Source of the DNA: Pedobacter sp. Leaf41 | Lineage (GTDB): Bacteria; Bacteroidota; Bacteroidia; Sphingobacteriales; Sphingobacteriaceae | Reading direction: 5' to 3' | Length of the DNA: 64,000 nt | Assembly (NCBI RefSeq): GCF_001422545.1 | Contig: NZ_LMLE01000008.1 | Location: 175,946 to 239,945 of the forward strand | Shown here: positions 9,038 through 16,535 of the stretch, piece after piece | How positions within the stretch are numbered: the first letter of the stretch is position 1 | How the letters are laid out: each line of letters opens with the position of its first letter | Translations under genes and position numbers: made by a program | Notes under the pieces: model-generated | Databases searched by the model: none | The model's input: the letters and a program-made list of their open reading frames with translations, nothing else | What the model was told of the DNA's origin: nothing

Positions 9038-9061
9038 ATGCTTCCATTCGGAGGCATTTTT
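9038..9061 (+). terminator. Hairpin plus T-run upstream of the 9098 gene
   Basis: ATGCTTCC and GGAGGCAT pair around ATTC, then TTTTTC follows. This is a textbook intrinsic terminator shape located 37 bases before a start codon, so it may be a conditional leader terminator. Confidence 0.6.
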
Positions 9062-9097
9062 CATTTAACCAAGTTTCACATTTAAAATTCTATTAAG

Positions 9098-9613
9098 ATG
9101 AAAGCGCAAGCAAGAACGCAAAAGGCTACTCAGCCAAAAACACAATTCGTTGTTATAAATGAACAACAAGTATTGGTAAACCAAGAAGTACAAAAAGCAT
9201 ACAACCTGATCGTTGATGCTGCAACCGAACAATTACGAAAGTTTGATTTAGCAAAGTACAGAACCTATGCAACGGTTGACCATGTAAAGAACGAATACAA
9301 AAGCAACATGATTTCGGAGCATTTAAATTATTTCTGGAACATTACCTTATCAAACAGCAAGGATGGCCGATCATTCATATTTATAGACCTTGGTGGGGAA
9401 GCCCTAGAACGCTTTGGCTCAGGTTTAACGAATATTTTCCTTCGTAAAGCATATGAAATTACCCAATCGCATGATAATACTGGTGGTATTGAATATGCAC
9501 TACGGATCAACTTTAAGGAAGCTGATCAGCATCATAACTTCTTTTACCGCAGGGTTGCCGAAGGAGAAAACAATTACGTTTCGATTGCTACAGTTGACAA
9601 ACTGGAATCATAA
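9098..9613 (+). CDS. Hypothetical island protein (171 aa)
   Basis: A soluble protein without signal peptide or membrane segment. The first 30 residues are polar and rich in Ala, Gln, Thr and Lys. The rest has a mixed alpha/beta pattern with ISEHLNYFWNITLSN, SFIFIDLGGEALERFGSG and a run of His and Asn residues near QHHNFFYRR. The family was not recognised; proteins of this size are common in Bacteroidota mobile elements. Two hairpins precede it and a clear terminator follows seven bases after the stop, so it looks like a monocistronic unit. Codon usage resembles the neighbouring island genes. Function unknown. Confidence 0.65.
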   Translation: MKAQARTQKATQPKTQFVVINEQQVLVNQEVQKAYNLIVDAATEQLRKFDLAKYRTYATVDHVKNEYKSNMISEHLNYFWNITLSNSKDGRSFIFIDLGGEALERFGSGLTNIFLRKAYEITQSHDNTGGIEYALRINFKEADQHHNFFYRRVAEGENNYVSIATVDKLES

Positions 9614-9619
9614 AAATAG

Positions 9620-9645
9620 AGCGCAGCAATGCGCTTTATTTATTT
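9620..9645 (+). terminator. Terminator after the 9098 gene
   Basis: AGCGCA (9620-9625) and TGCGCT (9630-9635) enclose the loop GCAA and are followed by TTATTTATTT. Confidence 0.8.
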
Positions 9646-9650
9646 CTCAG

Positions 9651-9666
9651 TTTACGGTTTCCCGTA
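9651..9666. repeat. TTTACGGTTTCCCGTA repeat, copy 1
   Basis: Identical to 16471-16486. The core TACGG-TTTC-CCGTA is an inverted repeat. Here it lies between the 9098 gene and the 3' end of the minus-strand XRE gene. Confidence 0.6.
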
Positions 9667-9714
9667 AGTTAAAATCAGTTGGTTGGATTAGCTTTGAAAC
9701 GAAAGGGATCAAAC

Positions 9715-9963
9715 CTACTTGTTCACATTGGTATCAGGAAGAAAGTCTTTAGGAGAGCAGTTGAATATAACTGCAAGCTTATCTATATGGTCTAAATTGT
9801 ACTTGGAAGGAGAATTACTACTTTCTACTTGCCCGATAAAGCCATTTGACACATCCAGCTTAAAAGCAAGTTCAGATTGACTGAGATTAGAGTGCTCTCG
9901 TAATGCTTTCGCTTTACTGATCACAAACAATTCAATCTCTGATTTTACCGCTTCTTTAGCCAC
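9715..9963 (-). CDS. XRE-family helix-turn-helix regulator
   Basis: The 82-residue protein is a single Cro/CI-type DNA-binding domain: ALREHSNLSQSELAFKLDVS followed by NGFIGQVESSNSPSKYNLDHIDKLAVIF covers the five-helix fold, with the recognition helix near NGFIGQVE. Such proteins bind inverted repeats as dimers. It is divergent from the lipoprotein gene at 10037, and a 6-bp inverted repeat (9996-10013) lies between the two starts, suggesting autoregulation and control of the lipoprotein gene. It lacks a dimerisation or sensor domain. A phage-like repressor of the island is an alternative reading. Confidence 0.82.
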   Translation of the reverse strand: MAKEAVKSEIELFVISKAKALREHSNLSQSELAFKLDVSNGFIGQVESSNSPSKYNLDHIDKLAVIFNCSPKDFLPDTNVNK

Positions 9964-9995
9964 ATGCTAAAGAATAAATTATTTTACGACCTGTC

Positions 9996-10013
9996 ACTTA
10001 GCAATAACTAAGT
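9996..10013. promoter_or_regulatory. Inverted repeat between divergent XRE and lipoprotein genes
   Basis: ACTTAG-N6-CTAAGT sits in the 73-base divergent gap, 24 bases before the 10037 start. It is a likely operator for the XRE protein encoded next to it; binding is inferred. Confidence 0.45.
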
Positions 10014-10036
10014 ATTTATTACTTTTATAACTCTTT

Positions 10037-11197
10037 ATGGACTCAAATAAATTCACTATGATGCTCTTCAATTTTAAGGCATACGCCAATCGCTTTACCT
10101 TCTTTTCAAATTTCTTTTACTTGTTAGTCTTCACATCGATATTTATATCATGCCAGAATGTAAAAGTTGGAACGACTGTAATCTCCCCATTGAAGGATAA
10201 GGGCGAGATCAATATTGATAACTTTCCAATTCCTAAATATGGAATTGAAGGATTTAATACAGCAAGTTACCCAACTGACTTTTCATTTGAGAAGGTTGAC
10301 TTAACCATATTTAATCTAATAAGAGACAAAGGAATTCAATCTTGGATAGAAAGTAACTGGTCGAAAGAATATGTTGATATCAGAATTAGGCACGTTTATA
10401 AGGACAAATATGGAAAAGATTCATCAGGTACATGGCTTAACATAGGCAGCATTAGCGTTGCTGAATCAAATAAATATGAGACATTTGCTGATTGGAATCG
10501 GGAATATGCAATATTTAAAATGATCACTTTACTTGATAAAAAACCTGATACATCAAACAAAATTATAAACGCTGATATTATTCCGAAATCGCAAACCACT
10601 GTACCATTACAAACCGAATCTACAGTAGCCGAGATATTAGCCCAAGCAGTACTAAAATCAACCTTAAAGATTGATCGTGATAATGGCTTAGGGAATATAA
10701 AGCTTGGATCAACATTTGAAGACATAGATAAGTTCTGCTACCAAAAATTACCAACAATAATAAAAGGGAAAAAGTATTTGACATATACTACAGCTATATT
10801 TCCTCAACAATATTATATCCAAGGAAGGAAGGCGGAAGATGTTAGGTTCATTTATTATAAAAAGGTACTAGCGAGGATAATAATTACGCTTCCTCCATAT
10901 GATGATTCTGTGGATGATAGTAATGATGCAAGCAAGTTGCGGACTGGTAACAGTGACGTTTTCGAAGCTTTACAAAAGCAATATGGACCGTGGAGTTCCA
11001 TTGTTGATCAAGGCAAAGAGGATGAAGTTACAAATTACGAGGAATATGTCATAAAAGGACAGTTCGTTGAGCTATCAAGGACTCGATTTGAGTTAACTCA
11101 ACAGGTGCTGGATCCATCGCAGGGGAGATTGATGTGTCCTGGTGATAGATATATTTACACCAGTATACCGATTCAAGACTCGATAAATAATGAATAA
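10037..11197 (+). CDS. Putative lipoprotein of unknown function
   Basis: A long N-terminal lead ends in a hydrophobic stretch (FFYLLVFTSIFISC) with a lipobox-like ISC, so the mature protein should be lipid-anchored at the following cysteine (about residue 39). The start may be this ATG or one of the Met codons at residues 8-9, which would give a more usual signal-peptide length. The mature part of about 345 residues has no recognised domain. The C-terminal half (GLGNIKLGSTFEDIDKFCYQ onward) is beta-rich, with two possible disulfide cysteines. It is divergent from an XRE regulator and followed by a membrane protein and a secreted protein on the same strand. Function unknown; an envelope-located island trait is inferred. 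Confidence 0.65.
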   Translation: MDSNKFTMMLFNFKAYANRFTFFSNFFYLLVFTSIFISCQNVKVGTTVISPLKDKGEINIDNFPIPKYGIEGFNTASYPTDFSFEKVDLTIFNLIRDKGIQSWIESNWSKEYVDIRIRHVYKDKYGKDSSGTWLNIGSISVAESNKYETFADWNREYAIFKMITLLDKKPDTSNKIINADIIPKSQTTVPLQTESTVAEILAQAVLKSTLKIDRDNGLGNIKLGSTFEDIDKFCYQKLPTIIKGKKYLTYTTAIFPQQYYIQGRKAEDVRFIYYKKVLARIIITLPPYDDSVDDSNDASKLRTGNSDVFEALQKQYGPWSSIVDQGKEDEVTNYEEYVIKGQFVELSRTRFELTQQVLDPSQGRLMCPGDRYIYTSIPIQDSINNE

Positions 11198-11270
11198 CTA
11201 GATAATTAAAGTTGGGCAAGAAGCCAACTATAAAATCTACACACCGTTCATTTAGTTTAAAAAACTCCTT

Positions 11271-11690
11271 ATGTTAGCTATCGGAATATCACTTATAATT
11301 TTCTTTCTTTCAGTATTGATTTACATGATTAAAAGTAAATCAATTAAAACACCTTTACAAAACGAAACATACTGCCCCTTGTATTGGCATCTACTCCAAG
11401 ACTTACGAGGCGATCAATATGCGCCATGGAATGATTTATTATCTTCAGAACTAGTCGATCCTAAAGACATTGCTCAATTCATACGACATGGAACATATAC
11501 AACCCAAGATGATTACGACTCATCTTCAGATTCATATATTCGGAAGGAATACCCTATTGGCGATCTTCTATTCGTTTATTGGCAAAGTCCTCAGAAATCA
11601 TGGGATCATTTGGCAGGCAGAGCTGGCTATGTCGTGATAAGCAAATCGGAAAAAAAGCAAATTGATTTTATAATGACGGTTATCAGCTAA
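11271..11690 (+). CDS. Small membrane-anchored hypothetical protein
   Basis: The 139-residue protein has one N-terminal transmembrane helix (IGISLIIFFLSVLIYMI, residues 4-20) followed by Lys-rich residues, so the soluble part probably faces the cytoplasm. The soluble domain is acidic and rich in aromatics (YCPLYWHLLQDLRGDQYAPW, LLFVYWQSPQKSWDHLAG). No family was recognised. It lies 73 bases after the lipoprotein gene on the same strand and may belong with it. Confidence 0.6.
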   Translation: MLAIGISLIIFFLSVLIYMIKSKSIKTPLQNETYCPLYWHLLQDLRGDQYAPWNDLLSSELVDPKDIAQFIRHGTYTTQDDYDSSSDSYIRKEYPIGDLLFVYWQSPQKSWDHLAGRAGYVVISKSEKKQIDFIMTVIS

Positions 11691-11800
11691 TGTATAACCG
11701 TCAATGAACAAAATGAACCGCTAGAAGCTAATACTTATGGATTAATTTTACCAAAACCGCTCAAGCTCTCGAATTAAATTATTGAATCGAAGATCAGGTC

Positions 11801-12226
11801 ATGGTAAAAAATCTTGCAGTTTACATGTTATTCAGCATTTGTTTCTTTTTCAAACGACTATACGCTGCTGAAGGATGTTTAGTCGGAACAACAGTGTATA
11901 CACGTTATATAGGTCCAGTTTATGGAGGATTACTTGGTAACAGACCACAGTATGACCAATCTGCTTCATTCACATTACCCGTAATGGCGGGATGCCCAAT
12001 CAATAGTCAAATACGAATTGCCGTTGTAACCAATCTTAATCCATATGTGATAACGCAACATTGCGGATTTACTACTAACTTCAACAATAATGGCCCTGGG
12101 CAAACTACATTTCAGTATGGCCAAACAGTAACGTATAATCCGATTAATTGCCCGATTGATAATTATTGTTTCTTATTTCTCCCTTTTGCAGGATTTGCGG
12201 TATATAGATTGCGCTCTTATGCTTAG
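11801..12226 (+). CDS. Small secreted, cysteine-containing hypothetical protein
   Basis: The 141-residue protein has a signal peptide (hydrophobic residues about 5-17, with a likely cut after LYAA). The mature part is rich in Gly, Asn, Thr and Pro and has several cysteines (GCLVG, GCPINS, QHCGF, NCPIDNYC) suggesting disulfides and export. The C-terminus (CFLFLPFAGFAVYRLRSYA) is hydrophobic and could be a membrane anchor or sorting segment. No family recognised. Third gene of the envelope-related group starting at 10037, with an inverted-repeat hairpin downstream. Confidence 0.6.
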   Translation: MVKNLAVYMLFSICFFFKRLYAAEGCLVGTTVYTRYIGPVYGGLLGNRPQYDQSASFTLPVMAGCPINSQIRIAVVTNLNPYVITQHCGFTTNFNNNGPGQTTFQYGQTVTYNPINCPIDNYCFLFLPFAGFAVYRLRSYA

Positions 12227-12854
12227 TTTATGCAAGATTATCTCTGTTTCAATCCAGATTCACTCATGCATACCGTTTAAAATTCTTTTCATTCCGACTT
12301 AGATTTCTTATTCATGTTAGAGGTCAACCCATCCTAAAACCAATCCCTTCCCAACTTTGCTGCTTACAGCGGGAATGGGATTGGTCTAGTCTTTATTGCA
12401 ATGGTTTAGCAACGATCAGCTATCTTTTAAGTTTCTGCGGTTACTTTTAGTCAGTGGTGCATCGGTTGAGCCAGTGCATACCCGATTAGGAAGATCGGTA
12501 TTCGGCAAGACTAACGCCACTTAAAACACACGCCATTCACTACGTTTCTGTCATGGTTTTAATTTTGGCGAAGCGGTTGCCTCATGAATGCTTTCTCTAT
12601 CTTTATCTAGGATTTTGCTTCGCTGCATCCTGGATAAAGCTAATCGCATTCCACTCTTCAGCTCACCTGCGCAATCGAAAATGCTGCACGATCGTCATGA
12701 TACTTGATACAAGTATCTCGCCAATCGCTTGTGTTAAAACATAGATCGAACCTCATTGCTACGCAATTACCAGTTCTCACACATTTTCTCAGTTCGCAAG
12801 CGGTGAGCAAATTTCGATCATTGCAAAACCAACGATAATAGTTAAAATTAGGAA
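12227..12854. other. 628-base structured non-coding region
   Basis: No convincing gene is seen; two short frames here lack start context and overlap one another on opposite strands. A long hairpin occurs at 12339-12352 with 12371-12385 (14 bp, one bulge). An imperfect pair with ATCTAGGAT and ATCCTGGAT arms lies near 12605-12637, and a perfect 8-bp palindrome (GATACTTG-ATA-CAAGTATC) near 12700-12718. Further short inverted repeats lie near 12795. The density of dyads and the higher G+C are unlike ordinary A/T-rich gaps here. Candidate explanations are an origin of transfer or replication, or a structured RNA. Confidence 0.5.
12339..12395 (+). terminator. Long hairpin downstream of the secreted-protein gene
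   Basis: ACCAATCCCTTCCC (12339-12352) pairs with GGGAATGGGATTGGT (12371-12385) with one bulged base; CTAGTCTTTATT follows. The T-run is weak, so terminator function is tentative. Confidence 0.5.
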
Positions 12855-13478
12855 TCAATGCCCTTTGAATACTTTACCTATTAAACTAGATAATTTAATA
12901 GCGGTTTGTCTCCCTTTCCGTCCTGGACAGATCCTTTCAAACTCCTTTGGAGCGTAAAAGTTTAACGGCTTAATTTCAGCTTTGCTTATCAGTAATATAT
13001 ATATGCCTCCAGCATCATCAATGCTTACGTTTGATCCTTTAACCGTTGGGCATCCTGAACCTTCGATAGCATCATCTTTCATAAACCATAGTTTTAAACT
13101 AAGTATATCAATCCAAAGATCTCTCAAGGTATCGACTGCAATATCCTTTTCAACGAAATAACGGTTAACCGATACAGGTTCATTCATATATTCTGTTAAA
13201 TCCTTATAATACATTGCTTTACGGATCGCAGAGGGTACTAAACCTTTGACTTTACGAATCTCTGGTCTTCTATATTCATAAGCAGTTATTGTATCTCCTG
13301 TCTTGCTTAAGAAAAGAAGAAAGGGCTCATGAGACCATACACTTGGATACTGTATAATTACCGTTGTATCTGATAGCTTTTGCATTGTCTTTGCAATATT
13401 ACTGTCGTTCAGTTGTGTTTGAGCATCTCCTAGAATATATGCTGATACCAACACAATGGTTATTAAGTATTGTTTCAT
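12855..13478 (-). CDS. Secreted hypothetical protein
   Basis: The 207-residue protein has a signal peptide (MKQYLITIVLVSAYILGDAQ, cleavage near Ala19-Gln20). The mature domain is mixed alpha/beta with a central basic segment (EYRRPEIRKVKGLVPSAIRK) and one Cys in GSGCPTVKG. No domain was recognised. It is the only minus-strand gene between the envelope group and the restriction-modification cassette. Function unknown; periplasmic location inferred from the signal peptide. Confidence 0.65.
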   Translation of the reverse strand: MKQYLITIVLVSAYILGDAQTQLNDSNIAKTMQKLSDTTVIIQYPSVWSHEPFLLFLSKTGDTITAYEYRRPEIRKVKGLVPSAIRKAMYYKDLTEYMNEPVSVNRYFVEKDIAVDTLRDLWIDILSLKLWFMKDDAIEGSGCPTVKGSNVSIDDAGGIYILLISKAEIKPLNFYAPKEFERICPGRKGRQTAIKLSSLIGKVFKGH

Positions 13479-13785
13479 GTTTTATAGATGCAAAAGATAG
13501 CAGAAATACATATCAATAACAATACCCGAGGCTTTATAGGCAGTATTTATTTATGAAATAGATCACACAATGAATTTTAGTTCGGGTCTTCGTATTTAGT
13601 TGCATAAAACATAACGTTGCATCGTTCTGCGAACTTTACTGCAACGACCTTCGTTCCATACGCGTTTACGGTACGCGTATTGTGATCTTATCAACAGATG
13701 GCTAGTTTCAATAGGGAAAACTAGAAATGCTAACTATAGTCTGTGGCACGCCTTGCATACTATCATTAGCTTTACATTTTGCATT
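13479..13785. promoter_or_regulatory. Upstream region of the R-M controller gene with dyads and a C-box-like site
   Basis: Several inverted repeats are visible: CGTTGCA/TGCAACG (about 13613-13644), ATACGCG/CGCGTAT (about 13658-13680), and CTAGTTT-N9-AAACTAG (13702-13724). Next comes an ACTATAGT palindrome (13733-13740) followed by CTGTGG. The last resembles the known C-protein operator pattern (ACT-x-ATAGTC then YGTGG), which fits autoregulation of the downstream controller. Only one good half of the usual tandem operator is evident. Confidence 0.5.
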
Positions 13786-14010
13786 ATGGCATCACATCAA
13801 GTACTGATTGCATTTGGTAACAAGGTTCGAGAATTAAGAAAGTCAATTGGCATTTCTCAAGAAGAACTTTCCTTTAAAGCCAATCTTCATCGCACCTACA
13901 TAGGAATGATAGAGAGAGGAGAAAAGAATATCACTTTAGTTAATGTACAGAAAATTGCAAATGCATTTAACGTAACACTCTCAGACCTATTTAATGAAAC
14001 CAAACCCTAA
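13786..14010 (+). CDS. R-M controller protein (C protein), XRE family
   Basis: From the ATG at 13786 the protein has 74 residues, the normal size of restriction-modification controller proteins, and is a single helix-turn-helix domain (KVRELRKSIGISQEELSFKANLHRTYIGMIERGEKN). LHRTYIGMIERGEKNITL is characteristic of C proteins. The frame opens at 13753, but the short hydrophobic lead does not fit the family. The 3' end overlaps the endonuclease gene by 17 bases, giving translational coupling. By family, it activates its own and the endonuclease gene and delays restriction after entry into a new host. A C-box-like sequence lies about 45-55 bases upstream. Confidence 0.85.
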   Translation: MASHQVLIAFGNKVRELRKSIGISQEELSFKANLHRTYIGMIERGEKNITLVNVQKIANAFNVTLSDLFNETKP

Positions 14011-15007
14011 GTTAATAACTATAGACGATAACAAAGCTAAAATATCTATATTATTGAAAGAGCTTGTCCTAGATCCAAGACTTAAGGCTCTGGGTTGGTC
14101 AAATGTTACCAAACAAACTCCTAATATGAAGGTTGGATACCCTGGACAGCACTTGGCTTCATTGATAACTGGAATAGAAGGTTCACGCACTGGCGCAAGG
14201 GGTGATGATTTACGTGACGGAACTGAAGTTAAGTCATGCAGCCGTGTTGATCAGCTTGATACTTGTAAAGCTTGTAAGGAAAAGGTATTAAGAGTGGAAA
14301 AAGTATGTTCTGTGTGTGGCTCTGAGGATATAAGAAGAATGGATGACAGCAAATGGCTATTTTCCATTAGATCTGAAGATGAGTTAGCTTTACTTACTAA
14401 AACTGTTGACCGTATATTTTTAACGATCGCAGACTATCCCCGCTTCTCTTCTGGCAACTATGATACAATAAGATTTCAGGCTTTTGAGATATGGAACAGT
14501 GATCCTCGACACAAACATTTCGCCTCACTGATGACTAATTATTATCTTAAGATGTTCCTAGAGCACAAAAAATTAAGTGCTAATAAAACCCCTGCTCCTA
14601 AGAACTTCTGGCCTTATTCCTATCAGTTCTTTTTATGTAATCCAGTTAAAGTATTTGAATGTGTGGTTACTGATGCTAATACCAAACCCATTATCGACAT
14701 AACTCATTATATCGAGCCACACGTTGATCGGTCTGACATTGCCTCCGAAATGATGCCAACCTCCATTTTAAATCCGGAAGAACTATATTCTGTTATTTTA
14801 AGCAATTCACCTGATGATATTAATACCCAGTTAATAGAAGGATTTGATTATGATGGCCTTGTCACCCTCATGAACTCTGGCCAAAGTAAAGATATAAGAG
14901 AAATAAAGAAAGCGTTACCGTACATCGATGAATCTACAAGAACATGTCTGTCGCTTAGGGATACCGATAAAATATCAGTCGCTAAAACACCATACTTGAG
15001 GAGGTGA
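13994..15007 (+). CDS. Type II restriction endonuclease, MamI-like
   Basis: The 337-residue protein carries a PD-(D/E)XK-type core, GDDLRDGTEVKSCSR, with acidic residues at 71, 72 and 75 and E78-V-K80. A four-cysteine zinc motif follows at residues 91, 94, 105 and 108 (CKAC and CSVC). The surrounding sequence (GYPGQHLASLITGIEGSRTG, FRFQAFEIW-like segment, NFWPYSYQFF) matches my recollection of the MamI endonuclease family, whose prototype cuts GATNNNNATC; this assignment is from memory, so the target is only a prediction. It overlaps the controller gene upstream and the convergent methyltransferase by 26 bases. Start is the first ATG in frame. Confidence 0.82.
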   Translation: MKPNPKLITIDDNKAKISILLKELVLDPRLKALGWSNVTKQTPNMKVGYPGQHLASLITGIEGSRTGARGDDLRDGTEVKSCSRVDQLDTCKACKEKVLRVEKVCSVCGSEDIRRMDDSKWLFSIRSEDELALLTKTVDRIFLTIADYPRFSSGNYDTIRFQAFEIWNSDPRHKHFASLMTNYYLKMFLEHKKLSANKTPAPKNFWPYSYQFFLCNPVKVFECVVTDANTKPIIDITHYIEPHVDRSDIASEMMPTSILNPEELYSVILSNSPDDINTQLIEGFDYDGLVTLMNSGQSKDIREIKKALPYIDESTRTCLSLRDTDKISVAKTPYLRR

Positions 15008-15899
15008 GCTGACTACCAAGAGGATTCTTAACAACATCTATTCTATTAATAATCTCATTATAATAATTAAGATCAGATTCAATGGTTATAAAGCGACGAT
15101 TCATTTGGAGTGCGGCAATTGCTGTCGATCCGCTGCCACCAAAAGGATCTAGTACTAAATTATTTTCATTGCTGCTAGCAGCAATTAATCTACTTATTAA
15201 CGTCAAAGGCTTTTGTGTCGGATGAACTCTGGTTTCACGATAGAAATCGATATCTCGCCATACATCTGTGATTCCCATTTGAGCATTGAATGTCTGAGCG
15301 ATATCTTTGTATTCAAGATCAAACTTGAGAATACTTTTCAGCTTTTCCCACAATTCCTTTGTTGGAAACTGCTCACAGATATTCTTACCTGTATATATAC
15401 TCCACATACCTCCACCATTGCTTTTGACACCAAGACCTTCGTTTATCTGTTTAGATGACAGTCCTTGCAACGCTTGATGCTCTTTTAAATATGGTTTTAT
15501 AAACTGTTTATTATCTTTGGTTATAAACAATATACTTTCTGTAACATTAGGGAATAAGCGATAGTTCTTTGTCGCTCTGCCAGATACTGATCTCATTCCT
15601 TTGTCAACTATAATTTGTTGTCTAACATCTAATCCTAAACTTTCGAAATGCGGTACCAGATGCGCTAGTGTCCTGAAATACCCAAAGAGATAGAATGATC
15701 CTCCGAGTCTTAAGACTCTTGATATTTCACTAATCCATTCCAGCGACCATTTAACATAATCATGCTCCGTTCTCCATTGCCTATCCCACTTTTCATTTAC
15801 AACATTCCAATATGGAGGATCTGCAATTACTAAATCAACAGTCGATGATTCTAACTTTTTTAATGATTCTGTACAGTCTCCAAGAATTACGCTTTCCAT
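14982..15899 (-). CDS. DNA adenine methyltransferase of the R-M system (beta class)
   Basis: The 305-residue protein shows motif IV DPPYW at 27-31 before motif I DPFGGSGST at 251-259, with HPTQKP at 226-231. That order (IV then I) defines the beta class; DPPY favours N6-adenine methylation, although N4-cytosine cannot be excluded. It protects host DNA from the convergent endonuclease, with which it shares 26 bases at the 3' end. Separate, oppositely oriented transcription lets the methylase be made first while the controller delays the endonuclease. If the endonuclease is MamI-like, the methylated base would be the adenine of a GATNNNNATC-like site. Confidence 0.9.
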   Translation of the reverse strand: MESVILGDCTESLKKLESSTVDLVIADPPYWNVVNEKWDRQWRTEHDYVKWSLEWISEISRVLRLGGSFYLFGYFRTLAHLVPHFESLGLDVRQQIIVDKGMRSVSGRATKNYRLFPNVTESILFITKDNKQFIKPYLKEHQALQGLSSKQINEGLGVKSNGGGMWSIYTGKNICEQFPTKELWEKLKSILKFDLEYKDIAQTFNAQMGITDVWRDIDFYRETRVHPTQKPLTLISRLIAASSNENNLVLDPFGGSGSTAIAALQMNRRFITIESDLNYYNEIINRIDVVKNPLGSQLTSSSMVF

Positions 15900-16040
15900 A
15901 TATGCTATTTATAGTATGCAAATCTATTACATGATTACCACTTTTCCAAACTAAGTTATCCACCATTGCAAGAATCAATAAGTTAGATATTGTAAAGGAT
16001 ATATATCTATACTAAGAATATATTTACTAGAGCATGAAAT

Positions 16041-16283
16041 TTAGACAATCATTGATAGGTTTCTGACTGCTAAATAATAGCCCATTAAAAAGGAGTGGCA
16101 TGCAATAGATGTTGAATCTACTAAAATCCTTTGAGTCAAATCCGATTTTGTGTTCATTTGCACCAATGTTACTAGATCACCATCAACTTTGATTGACCAT
16201 AAAAGTGGTTTTTCGAGTCTTATTAATATGCTATTCAATTTATCACAAAGTGATAATAATTTTAAGTGCGTGACGTCTTTCAA
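16041..16283 (-). CDS. Small hypothetical protein
   Basis: The 80-residue frame begins with ATG and a helical, Leu/Lys-rich segment (HLKLLSLCDKLNSILIRLEK), followed by a short beta-like stretch (LLWSIKVDGDLVTLVQMNTK). No signal peptide or recognised family. It stands between the methyltransferase and a lipoprotein gene, with more than 100 bases free on both sides, so it is probably its own unit. Coding status is moderately likely. Confidence 0.45.
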   Translation of the reverse strand: MKDVTHLKLLSLCDKLNSILIRLEKPLLWSIKVDGDLVTLVQMNTKSDLTQRILVDSTSIACHSFLMGYYLAVRNLSMIV

Positions 16284-16453
16284 GAGTTCTTTTTGTTGAT
16301 TTTAGCTGGTTTATACAAATATAATTGATTTAAGTAATTACTGTTCAAATTTAAGCTTGTAATCTCAACACCCTCAAAGAATTCCTACATAAAACCTCTA
16401 TTGAAACAGTGGTTATATATTTTCCTACACACCCTGTCAACTTTTGATTTCAT

Positions 16454-16486
16454 ATACTCAAATATGAGTATTTACGGTTTCCCGTA
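16454..16486. promoter_or_regulatory. Two adjacent inverted repeats upstream of a lipoprotein gene
   Basis: ATACTCA-N4-TGAGTAT (16454-16471) directly abuts TTTACGGTTTCCCGTA (16471-16486), the second copy of the repeat at 9651-9666. They lie 50-80 bases before the 16536 start and are candidate operators. Confidence 0.5.
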
Positions 16487-16535
16487 TGGTTAATTACCTG
16501 TAACTATATACTTTAGTAACAAATTAACCTTTCAT

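Larger units (their letters stand above)
8534..9097. other. 564-base non-coding region with tandem hairpins
   Basis: No gene found. It holds a CCCGC/GCGGG hairpin at about 8737-8757 beside a C-rich run (about 8717). Two tandem hairpins follow: 8986-8994 with 9003-9011 (9 bp, perfect) and 9038-9045 with 9050-9057 (8 bp, one wobble) followed by five T. The second has a terminator shape yet stands 38 bases before the next start codon, so it is either the end of a short transcript or a leader element of the 9098 gene. Confidence 0.55.

Noticed and set aside
12553..12858. Two short open frames on opposite strands (12553-12744 plus, 12658-12858 minus)
   Set aside because: They overlap each other in a dyad-rich non-coding block, and neither has convincing protein-like composition.
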